DNA of 64,000 bases from HK1 sp965220535 (GTDB lineage: Bacteria > Pseudomonadota > Gammaproteobacteria > HK1). The notes under the pieces are model-generated. The model was given only the letters and a program-made list of their open reading frames with translations. It had not been told where the DNA came from and searched no databases. Positions 11,001-19,002 of the stretch are shown here, in pieces. A program made the position numbers and the translations under genes. The DNA is taken from the NCBI GenBank assembly GCA_965220535.1, contig OZ244833.1, forward strand, positions 372,001-436,000. The letters run 5' to 3'. Position 1 is the stretch's first letter, and every line of letters starts with the position of its first letter.

Positions 11001-12589
11001 TGAGCGGGATGGCGGATGTGGACAACACCGACGACGGGCCGGCGAATATCTCGATCTCGGCCGCCGGCGGCGGCTACGACGGCATCGGCGCGCAGGTGCA
11101 GGTGAGGGTGGACGAAGCAGCGGGGCCGGCAGCCGTCCCTCGAACCAACGCCCCGGGTTTCGTGGTCGCCGGCACCCCGGTCGGCGTCGACGAGGGCGGA
11201 ACGAGCCATTTTCACCTGAAACTGCGAAACCGTCCGACGGCGAGCGTCGAGGTCACCTTGAGCCTTTCCGGCACCGACGTAAGGGTCGACACCGATACTT
11301 GGCGCGACGGCAACCAGAACACGATGGTCTTCTCGCCTTCGAACTTCGACGGCACGCGGGTGGTGAGCGTATCCGCGCTCGAAGACGACGACACCCTCGA
11401 CGAACTGGAGAGTCTTTCCTTCTCGGCGACGGGCGGGAACTACGACGGCCTCGAGGCGGCGGTCTCGGTGAGCGTGGACGACAACGACTCCCCCGCCTTG
11501 ATCTCCTCGAATCCGATGTCCTCGACCATCGACGGGACCCATGCGAGATTCACCGTCAATCTCTCGAACCCCCCGAGCGCGCCGGTGGGAGTCACCTTGT
11601 CCTTGCCTTCGAGCGTCGAGGGCGTGGCCCTCGATACCGACACCGACACGCCGGGCAATCAGACCCGGCTGAGCTTCACGCCTTCGAATTACGCAACCCC
11701 GCAAAGCGTCTTCATCACCGTCGTCGACGACTTCCAAGAGCACAGCATCGACATCACCCTGCGCGCCGGCGGCGGCAACTACGATGGCATCCAAGACATC
11801 GTCACGATTTTGATGGCCGATATCGAAGCGCGGTCGGGAAGGGGCGGCGAAAACGAATACTCCGACCAAGGAGACCCGCGCTATTGGTGGCCGGTGCAAA
11901 CGCTGGCTCCCGCCATCCCGCCCCCGACCGTGGGCGATCAAGCGGTGATCAACATCGGCTGCCGACAAGACAGCCCTTGCGAGGTCTTCTTCGAGTGCAG
12001 CACGCAAATCGACGGGATAGCCTTCCGCGGCGGGCTGCCCGAGCCCATCGCCGCTTGGGGCATCGCTAGATTGAGCGCTCAGGAGATCGCCGCGATCACC
12101 GGAGCCGACTGGGACGGGATGGGACGATTGGGCTGCGCCTTGCACAGCGAAGGGCGCATCAGCGCCCAGGTTTGGACCCGCTCCGGCGACGGCGTACTGG
12201 TCAACAACAGCGCGAGCCTTCGAAGCATCGATATCGAGGGCGTGCACCGAGCGGATATCGAGTCGATCCCCGGCCCCGACGAGACCGATCTTTCGAATAT
12301 CCGCATCCGCTGTCGCGCACCCCATACGAAAAACTGCACCGCGACCACGCTCGCCTGCTTCGATGACGAAGGCATCGAACACGGCGGCGACCTGGGAACG
12401 ATCAAACGCCTGAGCACAAGACACCTGCAAACATCGGAACTGGCCGATATCATCGGCCATCGCTGGCAAGGCTCGACCTTGAGCTGCGAGCTGCGCTCCG
12501 ACGAAGCCTTCACCGTGCAAATCCTGACCCGCACCGGCGGCGGCGGAGCGCTGGTCAACAACAGCGCTTCGAGTTCGCCCGCCTACTAG
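5012..12589 (+). CDS. Giant secreted protein with about 20 Calx-beta-like repeats
   Basis: The 2525-residue protein starts with a clear signal peptide (MKRFVFPLLCSLSLLASSGA). After a truncated repeat come about 20 units of roughly 105 residues. The unit pattern is: a beta-strand start such as PGLTLSPSKLEIAEGG, then FTVRLAAQP, SLSPTSLTFTPSNW, TVTVSAAEDDD, SLTASGADYGGI and a TDND end. The acidic AEDDD and DND positions suggest calcium binding as in Calx-beta and cadherin-like folds. Central repeats are very similar to one another, while repeats 2 and 16-20 are diverged. The C-terminus (about 2310-2525) holds two related Cys-containing domains, both ending LVNNSAS. There is no LPXTG motif or autotransporter barrel, so export beyond the Sec step is unclear. 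Adhesion or surface-layer function is an inference from architecture. Confidence 0.85.
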   Translation: MKRFVFPLLCSLSLLASSGAQGLGETTITPSNGNDPRTVAPTVAEDDDTLSGTVRSEISAAGDDDTVEANNDTVGVEVQNSQGLQPFGISVIEGASADYRMKLTSQPNGGNVTLTLSVSSGSDVSFSPTLLTFTPSNWNALQTVTASADEDDDRILNESTLTITASGADYGNYSRDMDIYALDNDIPTFIREPAGDATVKEGESIDFKIRLSAKPAERMTVIHNIPNAPSSLHRSEERSDGITSFHFTPDNWNVAQTVSYFAFWKADGTDDDDVRRLTTRMLTGISGRLDTYAYNQLTIAGNGNPLVISTDELDVNEGASASFTVKLRIKPFDDSELTDTQRRITIALSKRGSGDVTISPTSLTFTPSNWDTAQTVTASAANDNDTASDTANISFSATGPVFGQATVTDGVKISVVERKLVLSVSELEIDEGADKNFNVKLFSQPSGNVTVSLETSHHQLSVSPTSLTFTPSTWDTNQSVTASVAEDDDAFVGRALRIDFSASGSNYNGITDTIEVEIAENDSLGLTLNASKMSMPEGGSDSFTVRLAAKPTGGNVSVESSSTNTDVSLSPASLTFDATNWKTPQTVTASAAEDDDAADDSASVTLTASGADYGGITASLPVDVEENDAVGLRTDPSTTLGLRLTEGNSSNFTVRLTARPTGGDVSVALAKSGSDDVSLSSTRLTFDATNWKTPQTITASAAEDDDGTDDSASIVLTASGADYGGITDTLQATVSDDDSPGLTLSAADLDIAEGGNKDFTVRPATQPSGNVSIALTASGSGDVSLSPTSLTFTPSNWRTARTVTVNAAEDADAVDDAASISVVASGADYGGISQSVGVDVTDNESRALIIDPESTLGLTEGSSKDLTVKLSAQPTGDVSVALSASGSDDMSLSLTSLTFKSDNWNTPRIVTVSAAEDDDGVDDTANLSLSASGADFGGIAGSIKIDITDNDSPGLTLSPSKLEIAEGGNKDFTVRLAIQPTGEVRIAIATSGSDDTSVSPTSLTFTRSNWDSDRNVTVSVAEDDDAVDDTASVSLTASGADYGGITDSLQVSVSENDSRGLTIDPPSTLGLTEGDNGTFTVRLTAQPSAGDVSVDLATSGSPDVSLSPTSLTFTVDNWIAPQTVTATAADDDDLEEDIASISLTASGADYGGITGSLQATVTDSGSPGLTLSSATLTIDEGSEESFTVKLAAQPSGEVILDLAASGSPDMSLDADPIAIGDQSRLIFTSSNWDSARTVMVSAAEDNDGVADSASISLTASGADYGGVSNSVQISITDNDTPGLSLSLADLGVTEGGEGRFSVRLIAQPTGGDVTVDLTKSGSEDVSLSASSLTFTRSDWSTEQTVTVSVAEDTDGIAESASVSLSASGADFDGVTGSIRISVTDNDTPGLVLSSLTLPVPEGGSNTIDVSLAIQPNGEVSVALTVSGSEDISLSTESLTFTDSDWSGAQSVTVSAAEDDDLAIDIASISLSASGAEYEGITDSVRVEVTENESRELIVSPSALGLTEGSDGTFTVILSSQPSWNVSVAMTASGSDDITLSPANLAFGPNDWRAPQTVTVSAAEDDDLDTDTATVSLAASGADYTDITGSLQVSVTDNDAPGLTISPTGMTMNEGSQREFTVKLAAQPSIDITVALASSNPDASLSLESLTFTNSNWNTERTVMVSAAEDDDFDADSATVSLTAAGAEYEGIAGNLSVQIVDNDISRLTISPTILTLVEGSDNTFTVRLNSRPSDQDTNLDLTVDNPDLTLSPERLTFTISNWQRDQTVTVSAAKDDDEDTDTATVSLVGTFDGDAISGSVQVTVTEGDAEPLPPPSIAQPLIFPSATSLSLDEGSSATFTVVGSAQPPEDVVITLSGGGSPDVSFDTDPRTDGNQNTLTFTPLDWNIERTIAVDAAEDSDAVADRANALFLGTVDNVTITGNLPIEVADNDTPRIDALPAALTIDESSSAIFSVRLDTRPIGNVRLTFDNGGSDTVISPSNLIVTPSNWRRARNVTVSGMADVDNTDDGPANISISAAGGGYDGIGAQVQVRVDEAAGPAAVPRTNAPGFVVAGTPVGVDEGGTSHFHLKLRNRPTASVEVTLSLSGTDVRVDTDTWRDGNQNTMVFSPSNFDGTRVVSVSALEDDDTLDELESLSFSATGGNYDGLEAAVSVSVDDNDSPALISSNPMSSTIDGTHARFTVNLSNPPSAPVGVTLSLPSSVEGVALDTDTDTPGNQTRLSFTPSNYATPQSVFITVVDDFQEHSIDITLRAGGGNYDGIQDIVTILMADIEARSGRGGENEYSDQGDPRYWWPVQTLAPAIPPPTVGDQAVINIGCRQDSPCEVFFECSTQIDGIAFRGGLPEPIAAWGIARLSAQEIAAITGADWDGMGRLGCALHSEGRISAQVWTRSGDGVLVNNSASLRSIDIEGVHRADIESIPGPDETDLSNIRIRCRAPHTKNCTATTLACFDDEGIEHGGDLGTIKRLSTRHLQTSELADIIGHRWQGSTLSCELRSDEAFTVQILTRTGGGGALVNNSASSSPAY

Positions 12590-13129
12590 CCACTAGCCCG
12601 CTTTGCCGACCGCCTCGACCGCCTGCGCGAAATTCCCGATGGCAAGGGGAGGAAAGGCGGTCTCGCGCTCGTCCCTTCGGCGGATATATCGCTTCTCGGG
12701 CGCTTCTCGGAGACTATCGAATCGATCGAAGACGATGCCGCTGCCCGGGTTCGGACCATCGCGTCGTCTTCGAATCGGACCGACGAGCGGCATCCGCGGA
12801 TTCCGATCGGCCAGCCTTCGTCATCGCCGTTCTTGCGCTTCGTCCTTGCGCTTTGGAAGACGAGTCTTCCGGCTCGAAAAAGATTCATCCACGGGGAATC
12901 AAGGGATATCCGAAGAAATATCCGAAGGGATTCCCCGAATCTATCGGGTGGCAAAACGACGCATCGAACGCAGCGATGGATATTCTCGCTCGATGCGCTC
13001 GGGCTCTTTGCTTTTCGCTTTCGATTCCCCTTCCTTCTATGGCAAATACCCGGCCCGCAAAGCCCCTCGCAAAGACTCGAAGGCTTGAAAACGAGCGTTT
13101 TCAAACACCCTGCCGGATCCTTTGACCTG
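12590..13129. other. Intergenic region, nothing recognised
   Basis: About 540 bases separate the repeat protein stop from the acetyltransferase start. Several overlapping short ORFs exist on both strands but show no recognisable domain. No hairpin terminator was seen directly after the stop. Confidence 0.5.
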
Positions 13130-13783
13130 ATGATCGATCGAATGCGCAACTCACTCGACAACTCCGTCATCGACGTGCCGCTTCCGAACGACCTCCTCGA
13201 CGATGCATCGCTCGGGGGAAAACCAAAGAGCCTGCCGGTCACCATCACTTGGCTGGAGATGCTCGACCCCTCGCAACGGGTCGCCCCGGCCCGCAAGGAC
13301 AAGAGCGAATCCGGTAGCGAGTTTTTGGCCCTTCGCGCCTTGAATCCCCCCGTCTCCTTCTATCGCTATCTCTACAATACGGTCGGGGCGGCATGGCATT
13401 GGTACGAACGCCGACGGCTCGCCGACGAGGCCCTCGCGGCCATCATCCACGATCCGCTCGTCGAGATCCTCGTCCCTTATGTCGACGGCGTTCCCGCGGG
13501 ATACGCCGAGCTCGACTGCCGTCGGCGCTCGGAGGTCGAGATCGCCTATTTCGGGTTGATCCCGGAATTCATCGGCAAGGGGTTGGGGCCGATACTGCTG
13601 GATCGGGCGATTCGAATGGCTTTCGCGGGCAACGATCGCCGCGCACCGCCCGCAAGGGTGTGGCTGCATACCTGCACCCTCGACCACCCGGCGGCGCTCG
13701 GCGTCTATCGCCGCGCCGGCTTTTCGGTCTGCGGACATAAACAGACGCTGGTCGACAAACGCCTCCTCGACACGCCGCTTTGA
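13130..13783 (+). CDS. GNAT family N-acetyltransferase
   Basis: The C-terminal two thirds have the GNAT fold signature. A strand region (VEILVPYVDGVPAGYAELD) is followed by VEIAYFGLIPEFIGKGLG, the acetyl-CoA pyrophosphate-binding loop, and by HPAALGVYRRAGFSV near the C-terminus. The enzyme would acetylate an amine from acetyl-CoA; the substrate is unknown. I chose the ATG at 13130 (217 residues) because the upstream part of the longer reading frame looks like noise; an ATG at 13142 is equally possible. No clear ribosome binding site is visible for either. avtA follows 113 bases downstream on the same strand. Confidence 0.82.
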   Translation: MIDRMRNSLDNSVIDVPLPNDLLDDASLGGKPKSLPVTITWLEMLDPSQRVAPARKDKSESGSEFLALRALNPPVSFYRYLYNTVGAAWHWYERRRLADEALAAIIHDPLVEILVPYVDGVPAGYAELDCRRRSEVEIAYFGLIPEFIGKGLGPILLDRAIRMAFAGNDRRAPPARVWLHTCTLDHPAALGVYRRAGFSVCGHKQTLVDKRLLDTPL

Positions 13784-13896
13784 GATCGAGCCTGCAAAAT
13801 ACGGGGATATGCGATCTCGCCCCTCCTCGGGGATCTTTCGAACCATCGAATCGACGGCAAGGCAAGACTAAAGAACGACAACAAGGAACGACAACC

Positions 13897-15159
13897 ATGA
13901 AGATTTCCGCGCTCGGCCGGATACTGACCGGCGAAACGGGGACACGCTCCTTGATGGACGATCTCGGAGCGGCGGCGGAAGACGGCCGCGAAATATTCCA
14001 ACTCGGGGGAGGCAACCCCGCCTTCATCCCCGAGGCGGAGGAACTCTTTCGCTCTCGCATGCACGTTCTGATGCAACGCGAGCGCGTCTTCGAGCAGGCC
14101 GTCGGGCGCTATGCCGTCCCCGAGGGGGACCGCGACTTCGCCCGAGCCTTGGCCGATCTTCTGCGCAAAGAACAAGGCTGGGATCTGAGCGAGCGCAATA
14201 TCGTGCTGACCAACGGCAGCCAAAGCGCCTTCCTCGCCCTTTTCAATCTCCTCGCGGGGCCGAGCGAGGACGGAGAGCACCGCCGCATCCTGCTGCCCTT
14301 GGCCCCGGAATATATCGGCTACAACGATCTGGGACTGAGCCCCGATATCCTCGCTTCCCGGCGCTCGACCATCGACGAACTCGGCGACGGCCTGTTCAAA
14401 TACGGCATCGATTTCGATGCGGTGAGCGGCGTCGACGAGGTCGGTGCCATCTGCGTTTCGCGCCCGACCAACCCCACCGGCAACGTCGTGACCGACGAGG
14501 AAATGCAACGCTTGGGGGAACTCGCCCGGGCGCGCGAGGTGCCGCTGATCGTCGACAACGCTTACGGCCTGCCCTTCCCCGGCATCGTCCACAGCGACGC
14601 CCGTATGGAATGGGACGAGAACGTCGTGCTGTGCATGAGCCTGTCCAAGATCGGCCTGCCCGGCTTTCGCACCGGTATCGTGGTCGCCAACGAGGAGATC
14701 ACCGGCGCCCTCGGCGCGATCAACTCCATCTTCTGCCTCGCCCCCGGCAACTTCGGCCCCCTGCTGGCCGAAGATCTCGTGCGCAGCGGCGAAATCCTCT
14801 CTTTGAGCCGCAACACCATTCGTCCTTATTACCTCGGCAAGGCCCAACGCGCCCTCGACCGACTCCGCGAGGGTCTGGCCGATTGCGGAGCGCTGGTGCA
14901 CAAACCCGAAGGCGCCTTCTTCCTGTGGCTTTGGATGCCCCGACTTCCGATCACCAACCACACCCTCTATCAACGGCTCAAAGAGCGTGGAGTGTTCGTG
15001 GTCTCCGGGAACCATTTCTTCCCCGGCCTCGAAGACGATGACTGGGGACATAAAAACGAATGCATCCGCATCAGCTACGCGGCGGCGGACGACGATCGGG
15101 TGGGACGCGGGATCGACATCATCATCGAGGAAGTGCGACGCGCTTACGACCATGGCTGA
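13897..15159 (+). CDS. avtA: Valine-pyruvate aminotransferase AvtA
   Basis: This is a fold-type I, PLP-dependent aminotransferase of 420 residues, close to the 417 of E. coli AvtA. It shows FQLGGGNPAFIPEAE near the N-terminus, NGSQSAFLALFNLLAG, SRPTNPTGNVVTDEE, the substrate region DNAYGLPFPG and the PLP-lysine motif SLSKIGLPGFRTG. The C-terminus has IRISYAA. AvtA interconverts valine and pyruvate with 2-oxoisovalerate and alanine in the cytoplasm. The ATG at 13897 has an AAGGAA ribosome binding site about seven bases upstream. The DUF3305 gene of the FDH locus begins 87 bases downstream, so read-through into that operon is possible. Confidence 0.92.
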   Translation: MKISALGRILTGETGTRSLMDDLGAAAEDGREIFQLGGGNPAFIPEAEELFRSRMHVLMQRERVFEQAVGRYAVPEGDRDFARALADLLRKEQGWDLSERNIVLTNGSQSAFLALFNLLAGPSEDGEHRRILLPLAPEYIGYNDLGLSPDILASRRSTIDELGDGLFKYGIDFDAVSGVDEVGAICVSRPTNPTGNVVTDEEMQRLGELARAREVPLIVDNAYGLPFPGIVHSDARMEWDENVVLCMSLSKIGLPGFRTGIVVANEEITGALGAINSIFCLAPGNFGPLLAEDLVRSGEILSLSRNTIRPYYLGKAQRALDRLREGLADCGALVHKPEGAFFLWLWMPRLPITNHTLYQRLKERGVFVVSGNHFFPGLEDDDWGHKNECIRISYAAADDDRVGRGIDIIIEEVRRAYDHG

Positions 15160-15246
15160 AAAAGCGCCTTGTCCCTGTCGCTCGCCGGTCTGCGATCGAA
15201 AGCCTTTCCGACACCCCGCCGCCGCCGGATTGTGCGGAGCGAAGAG

Positions 15247-15810
15247 ATGAGCGAGACCTGCGCTCCTGCGCTTCGCATTCCCGTCAGCGTGCTGTTGGAA
15301 AGGCGCATCGCCCGCGCCGGGCAGTGGTCGCAGGTGCAGTGGGAGGCGGTGGGAGCGGTCGTCGGCGAGGAAGGTCAGAGGGCTACCTCCCCACCGCGCG
15401 AGCCGGTTCTCGTGCACGAAGAGGGCGAACGCCGCCGCTACCTGTGGCCGAACCTGAACCTGAGCCTTTTCCAAGATGCCTGCGAAAGTTATTGGCATAA
15501 CCTGCAAAGCGATCGCCCTTCCCTCTTCGTGGTCTGCTTCGAAGCCGAGGAAAGCGAGGAGCCGAACGACGACCACCCGGATATCTTCCCCGCGATCATC
15601 ACCGCCAGCCAAGACGAGGCCAATGCCCACCTCGAATCGGACGATCCGGTCTACCGGGTGCCGATGCCGGAAAAGATCATCGCCCTGACCGAGCGCTATG
15701 TCGTCGACCACTACCGTCCCGAGATCAAGAAAAAGCGACGACGCGAGAACTGGAGCGGGGAAAGAAAACCCGATCCCCATGGCGACAGGATGGGGAGAAA
15801 GCCGATATGA
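15247..15810 (+). CDS. DUF3305 protein, first gene of the formate dehydrogenase locus
   Basis: The 187-residue protein contains the DUF3305 pattern: an N-terminal PVSVLLERR, then WQVQW-like sequence (GQWSQVQWEAVGAVVG), LWPNLNLSLFQDACESYWHN and VPMPEKIIALTERYVVDHY. DUF3305 genes are regularly found directly before DUF3306 and a multi-cluster ferredoxin in FDH operons; the molecular function is not established. A GGAG ribosome binding site precedes the ATG at 15247. The C-terminus is basic. The stop overlaps the start of the DUF3306 gene by four bases (ATGA), which indicates translational coupling. Confidence 0.85.
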   Translation: MSETCAPALRIPVSVLLERRIARAGQWSQVQWEAVGAVVGEEGQRATSPPREPVLVHEEGERRRYLWPNLNLSLFQDACESYWHNLQSDRPSLFVVCFEAEESEEPNDDHPDIFPAIITASQDEANAHLESDDPVYRVPMPEKIIALTERYVVDHYRPEIKKKRRRENWSGERKPDPHGDRMGRKPI

Positions 15811-17030
15811 GCGAAAAGCGACAGGAGAACGATCCCGCCTTCGCACCCCCGACCGATGCGCAAGAAGCCGGACCGCTGCGGCGATGGCTGCAACGCCGCC
15901 GACAGGTCAAAGACGAAGACGAGAAACGAAGCGTTGCACCCGCCGACGGCGATGCTCTATCCCTCGCCTCACCCGTCCCCTCCGAAGCGAAGGGCGACAA
16001 CGCCCCCTCCGATTCCGACCCGACCGCCGCCCGGCGAGCCGAGGGAGAAGCCGAAGAAAAGATCCTGACGGATGCGGATATGCCGCCCCTCGAAAGCCTC
16101 GACGAGCATAGCGACTACAGCGGCTTCCTCTCCTCCGGAGTCAGCGAGGACCTGCGCCGACGCGCACTGCGCAAACTCTTTTTCAGCGCCGCCTTCAACG
16201 TTCGCGACGGCTTGGACGACTACGACGACGACTTCACCTCCTTCGAGGGCCTCGGCGACATGGTGACCGCCGACATGAAACACCAACGAGAAGTCGAAGC
16301 CGAACGAGCGCGGGCCGAGGCCGAAACCAGCGAGGAGATCGAGAAGACCCGAACCGCCGAACGCAGCGCCGAGGATGCGAACGAGGATGCGGACGAGGAC
16401 GAGCGAGGCCAAGACGAGAAGGAGCGAAGCGCAGCGCCGGGGGAAGATCGAGAAGGCTTCGAAGACGAAGCCACCGAGGACTCCGGTGCCGAAGCGACGG
16501 CCCCCACCGACGACCCGGAAAAGCCGGAAGAAATCGCCGCCCGGCAACCACCGCTCGATACGACTCCCCGATCGAACGCCCTTTCCGACCCCCCTCTCGA
16601 CAGCGAATCCGACACCCGCGCCCGAACCGCCGAGCCCGCCGCAAAGACCGAGACCATCTCCAACGAAAGCGGGAGCGAAACCAAAGAGACGCAAGATCGA
16701 CTCACCGCCCGCGATCGAGGGCAAAAACCCTTCGAGGACGAACCCACCGAAAACTTCGCGACCGCAGCGACCGCGCAAACCGGCGAAACCGATGATCCGG
16801 AGGAAACCTCCGGTCGGCTAAAACCACTCGATCCGAACCCCCGACCGATCGCACCCGACGCCCTCGCCCAAACCGCCGAGCCCACCGCAAAGACCGAGAA
16901 CATATCCAGCGCAGGCGCGAGCAAAACCGAGGCGGCGCAAAGTCAGTCCACCGAAAACCCCGACACCGCCGAAACGAACGATCCCCGACCGCCACCACCG
17001 CAGCCATCGACAATATCGAGGGCGACATGA
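15807..17030 (+). CDS. DUF3306 protein with an extended acidic repeat tail
   Basis: The first 165 residues match DUF3306: a basic RRWLQRRRQ stretch, DMPPLESLDEHSDYSGFLS, LRRRALRKLFFSAAFNVRDG and ending LGDMVTADMKH. Family members usually end close to there. This one runs on to 407 residues with a hydrophilic tail rich in Glu, Thr, Ala and Pro. Two imperfect copies of an approximately 90-residue segment can be seen in the tail (RTAEPAAKTETISNESGSE against QTAEPTAKTENISSAGASK). It overlaps its neighbours by four bases on both sides, so it belongs to a tightly coupled operon. Its role in FDH maturation is inferred from context only. Confidence 0.83.
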   Translation: MSEKRQENDPAFAPPTDAQEAGPLRRWLQRRRQVKDEDEKRSVAPADGDALSLASPVPSEAKGDNAPSDSDPTAARRAEGEAEEKILTDADMPPLESLDEHSDYSGFLSSGVSEDLRRRALRKLFFSAAFNVRDGLDDYDDDFTSFEGLGDMVTADMKHQREVEAERARAEAETSEEIEKTRTAERSAEDANEDADEDERGQDEKERSAAPGEDREGFEDEATEDSGAEATAPTDDPEKPEEIAARQPPLDTTPRSNALSDPPLDSESDTRARTAEPAAKTETISNESGSETKETQDRLTARDRGQKPFEDEPTENFATAATAQTGETDDPEETSGRLKPLDPNPRPIAPDALAQTAEPTAKTENISSAGASKTEAAQSQSTENPDTAETNDPRPPPPQPSTISRAT

Positions 17031-18748
17031 ACGAACTACCGGCAACCACCGCCGAGGGCATCGCCCGCACCGCCGCCCTTGCCGCCGCCGGAGCGAGCGA
17101 AGATCAAGTGCCGAAAGAAGCGAGCCCGGGAGTCGGCTATCAATCGGAAGGCAGGCTTGCGATCATCGGCGAACTCGAACAAGCCCGAGCGCTCGCCGAA
17201 CGCATCGGCGAACGGCTCGAAAGCACGATCATCGCCCCGCCCGCCGACGAAGACTCCGCCCCGCATCCTTGGGCATCCGGCGAACGCATCATCTTCGCCG
17301 ACGTGCGCACCGTGGACGGCCACCTCGGGCAATTCCGACTCACCGGAGGCCACGAGGAAGCGCCGCTGCCGATCGCCCCCTCCCCCTTGACCGCAGATCG
17401 CCCCTTCGACCTCGTGATCGACCTGCGTTTGGAACCGGCACGCAAAGAAGCCCTGCTACCGCCAGGGTATTTCGCACCGACGGATAACACCGAAGCCCTC
17501 GAGCGAGCCATCGACGAAGCGAGCGAGTTGGTCGGGGAATTCGAAAAACCCCGCTACTTCGCCTACGACCCCTCGATATGCGCCCACGGCGCCTCCGGCA
17601 TCGGCGGCTGCACCCGCTGCCTCGATGCTTGCCCCGCCTCCGCCATCCGCTCCCTCGGCGAACGCATCGAAGTCGACCCCCACCTCTGCCAAGGCGCCGG
17701 AGTCTGCGCCACCGCCTGCCCGACCGGAGCCGTGAGCTACGCTTGGCCAAAGGCACAAGACCTGCTGAGCACGATACGCACCGCCTTGAAGGCCTACCGG
17801 GAAGCCGACGGAAAACACCCGACAATCCTCTTCCACGACCGCGAGATCGGAGCCACGCAATGGTCGCAGGAAGCGGCAACAGCCCCCGAATCCATCCTCC
17901 CCTTCCCGGTAGAAGAAATCGGATCCGCCGGAATGGACGCTTGGAGCGCAAGCATCGCTTGGGGAGCGCAGGCAATCCTCCTCGTCCCGCCCGAAACCCC
18001 TCCATCCGTACAACGCGAAATCGCCCATCAAGCCGACATCCTGCGCCACCTGCTCGAAGCGATGGGCTACCCCGGAAACTTGCTTTCGACCATCGAAACC
18101 GCAAGCGATATAAAAAGCGTTCTGATCCACACAAAGAGCAAGGGCGAACACGAAGACCGACCCGAGCATGCCCAAGCGCACGAAGATCCAAGCACAGCCT
18201 TCGCACCCCCCGCCACCTTCGCCCCCATCGGCGAAAAGCGCACCGACATCCGACTCGCCCTAGACCACCTCCACGAACACGCCCCGATAAAACCGCAAAG
18301 CGTCGAACTCCCCGCCCACGCCCCCTTCGGCCAAGTCAGCGTCGACCCCAAAGCCTGCACCTTGTGCATGAGCTGCGTCTCCGTCTGCCCCGCCTCCGCC
18401 TTGCAAGCCGGAGGAGACGAACCCCGCCTCTCCTTCATCGAAGCCAATTGCGTCCAATGCCGACTTTGCGAACGAGCCTGCCCCGAATCATGCATCCACC
18501 CGACCCCCCGCTACCTCTTCGATCGAGAAGAACGCCGCCGCACCCGCACCCTCAACGAAGACCGACCCTTCCACTGCATCCAATGCGGCAAAGTCTTCGG
18601 CACCTTCTCCCTCATCATGCGCATGCAAGAACGCCTATCCTCACACTCCATGTTCCAAGCCCCCGGCGCCCTCGACCGCCTACAAATGTGCGAAGACTGC
18701 CGCGTCAAAGACCTCTTCCGCAACGAAGCCCAAGGCGACCGACATTGA
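17027..18748 (+). CDS. Multi-cluster 4Fe-4S ferredoxin of the formate dehydrogenase operon
   Basis: This 573-residue soluble protein carries several [4Fe-4S] motifs. A central pair (CTRCLDACPASAI, then CQGAGVCATACPTGA) lies around residues 190-235. A second pair (CTLCMSCVSVCPASAL, then CVQCRLCERACPESCI) lies around residues 445-490. Two further CxxC sites (CIQCGKVF and CEDCRVKD) lie near the C-terminus and could bind zinc or another cluster. Proteins of this type are found with DUF3305/DUF3306 in FDH loci and are thought to act in electron transfer or maturation. The start overlaps the upstream stop (ATGA). The downstream operon partner, the TorD-like chaperone, is displaced by an AbiJ-like gene. 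Confidence 0.86.
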   Translation: MNELPATTAEGIARTAALAAAGASEDQVPKEASPGVGYQSEGRLAIIGELEQARALAERIGERLESTIIAPPADEDSAPHPWASGERIIFADVRTVDGHLGQFRLTGGHEEAPLPIAPSPLTADRPFDLVIDLRLEPARKEALLPPGYFAPTDNTEALERAIDEASELVGEFEKPRYFAYDPSICAHGASGIGGCTRCLDACPASAIRSLGERIEVDPHLCQGAGVCATACPTGAVSYAWPKAQDLLSTIRTALKAYREADGKHPTILFHDREIGATQWSQEAATAPESILPFPVEEIGSAGMDAWSASIAWGAQAILLVPPETPPSVQREIAHQADILRHLLEAMGYPGNLLSTIETASDIKSVLIHTKSKGEHEDRPEHAQAHEDPSTAFAPPATFAPIGEKRTDIRLALDHLHEHAPIKPQSVELPAHAPFGQVSVDPKACTLCMSCVSVCPASALQAGGDEPRLSFIEANCVQCRLCERACPESCIHPTPRYLFDREERRRTRTLNEDRPFHCIQCGKVFGTFSLIMRMQERLSSHSMFQAPGALDRLQMCEDCRVKDLFRNEAQGDRH

Positions 18749-19002
18749 CTGGTTCGATCATTACGGGCTTTGAATACAACCAATAACTCGAACAAGGCAA
18801 GAGGATCGATACCCGGACAACTTGGGCAACGCTTTCGCACCCCACCTTGGGCCGGGCCGCCTTTCGGTAGCCTCGGGTTCGGACTGGGGGAGAGGAATAA
18901 GGTAGGTATTGAGATATCGCCTCGGCAACGCAGTCGCCAAGGAATCGTTGAGGGAATGTATATTCCCGAAACCAGCCTATAACTCTCCATCTGGAGACAC
19001 CA

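Noticed and set aside
9947..12520. 857-codon minus-strand ORF opposite the giant repeat protein (also 6716-8677)
   Set aside because: The plus strand has a signal peptide and well-formed beta repeats. The antisense product is rich in Arg, Gly and Asp without any recognisable family.
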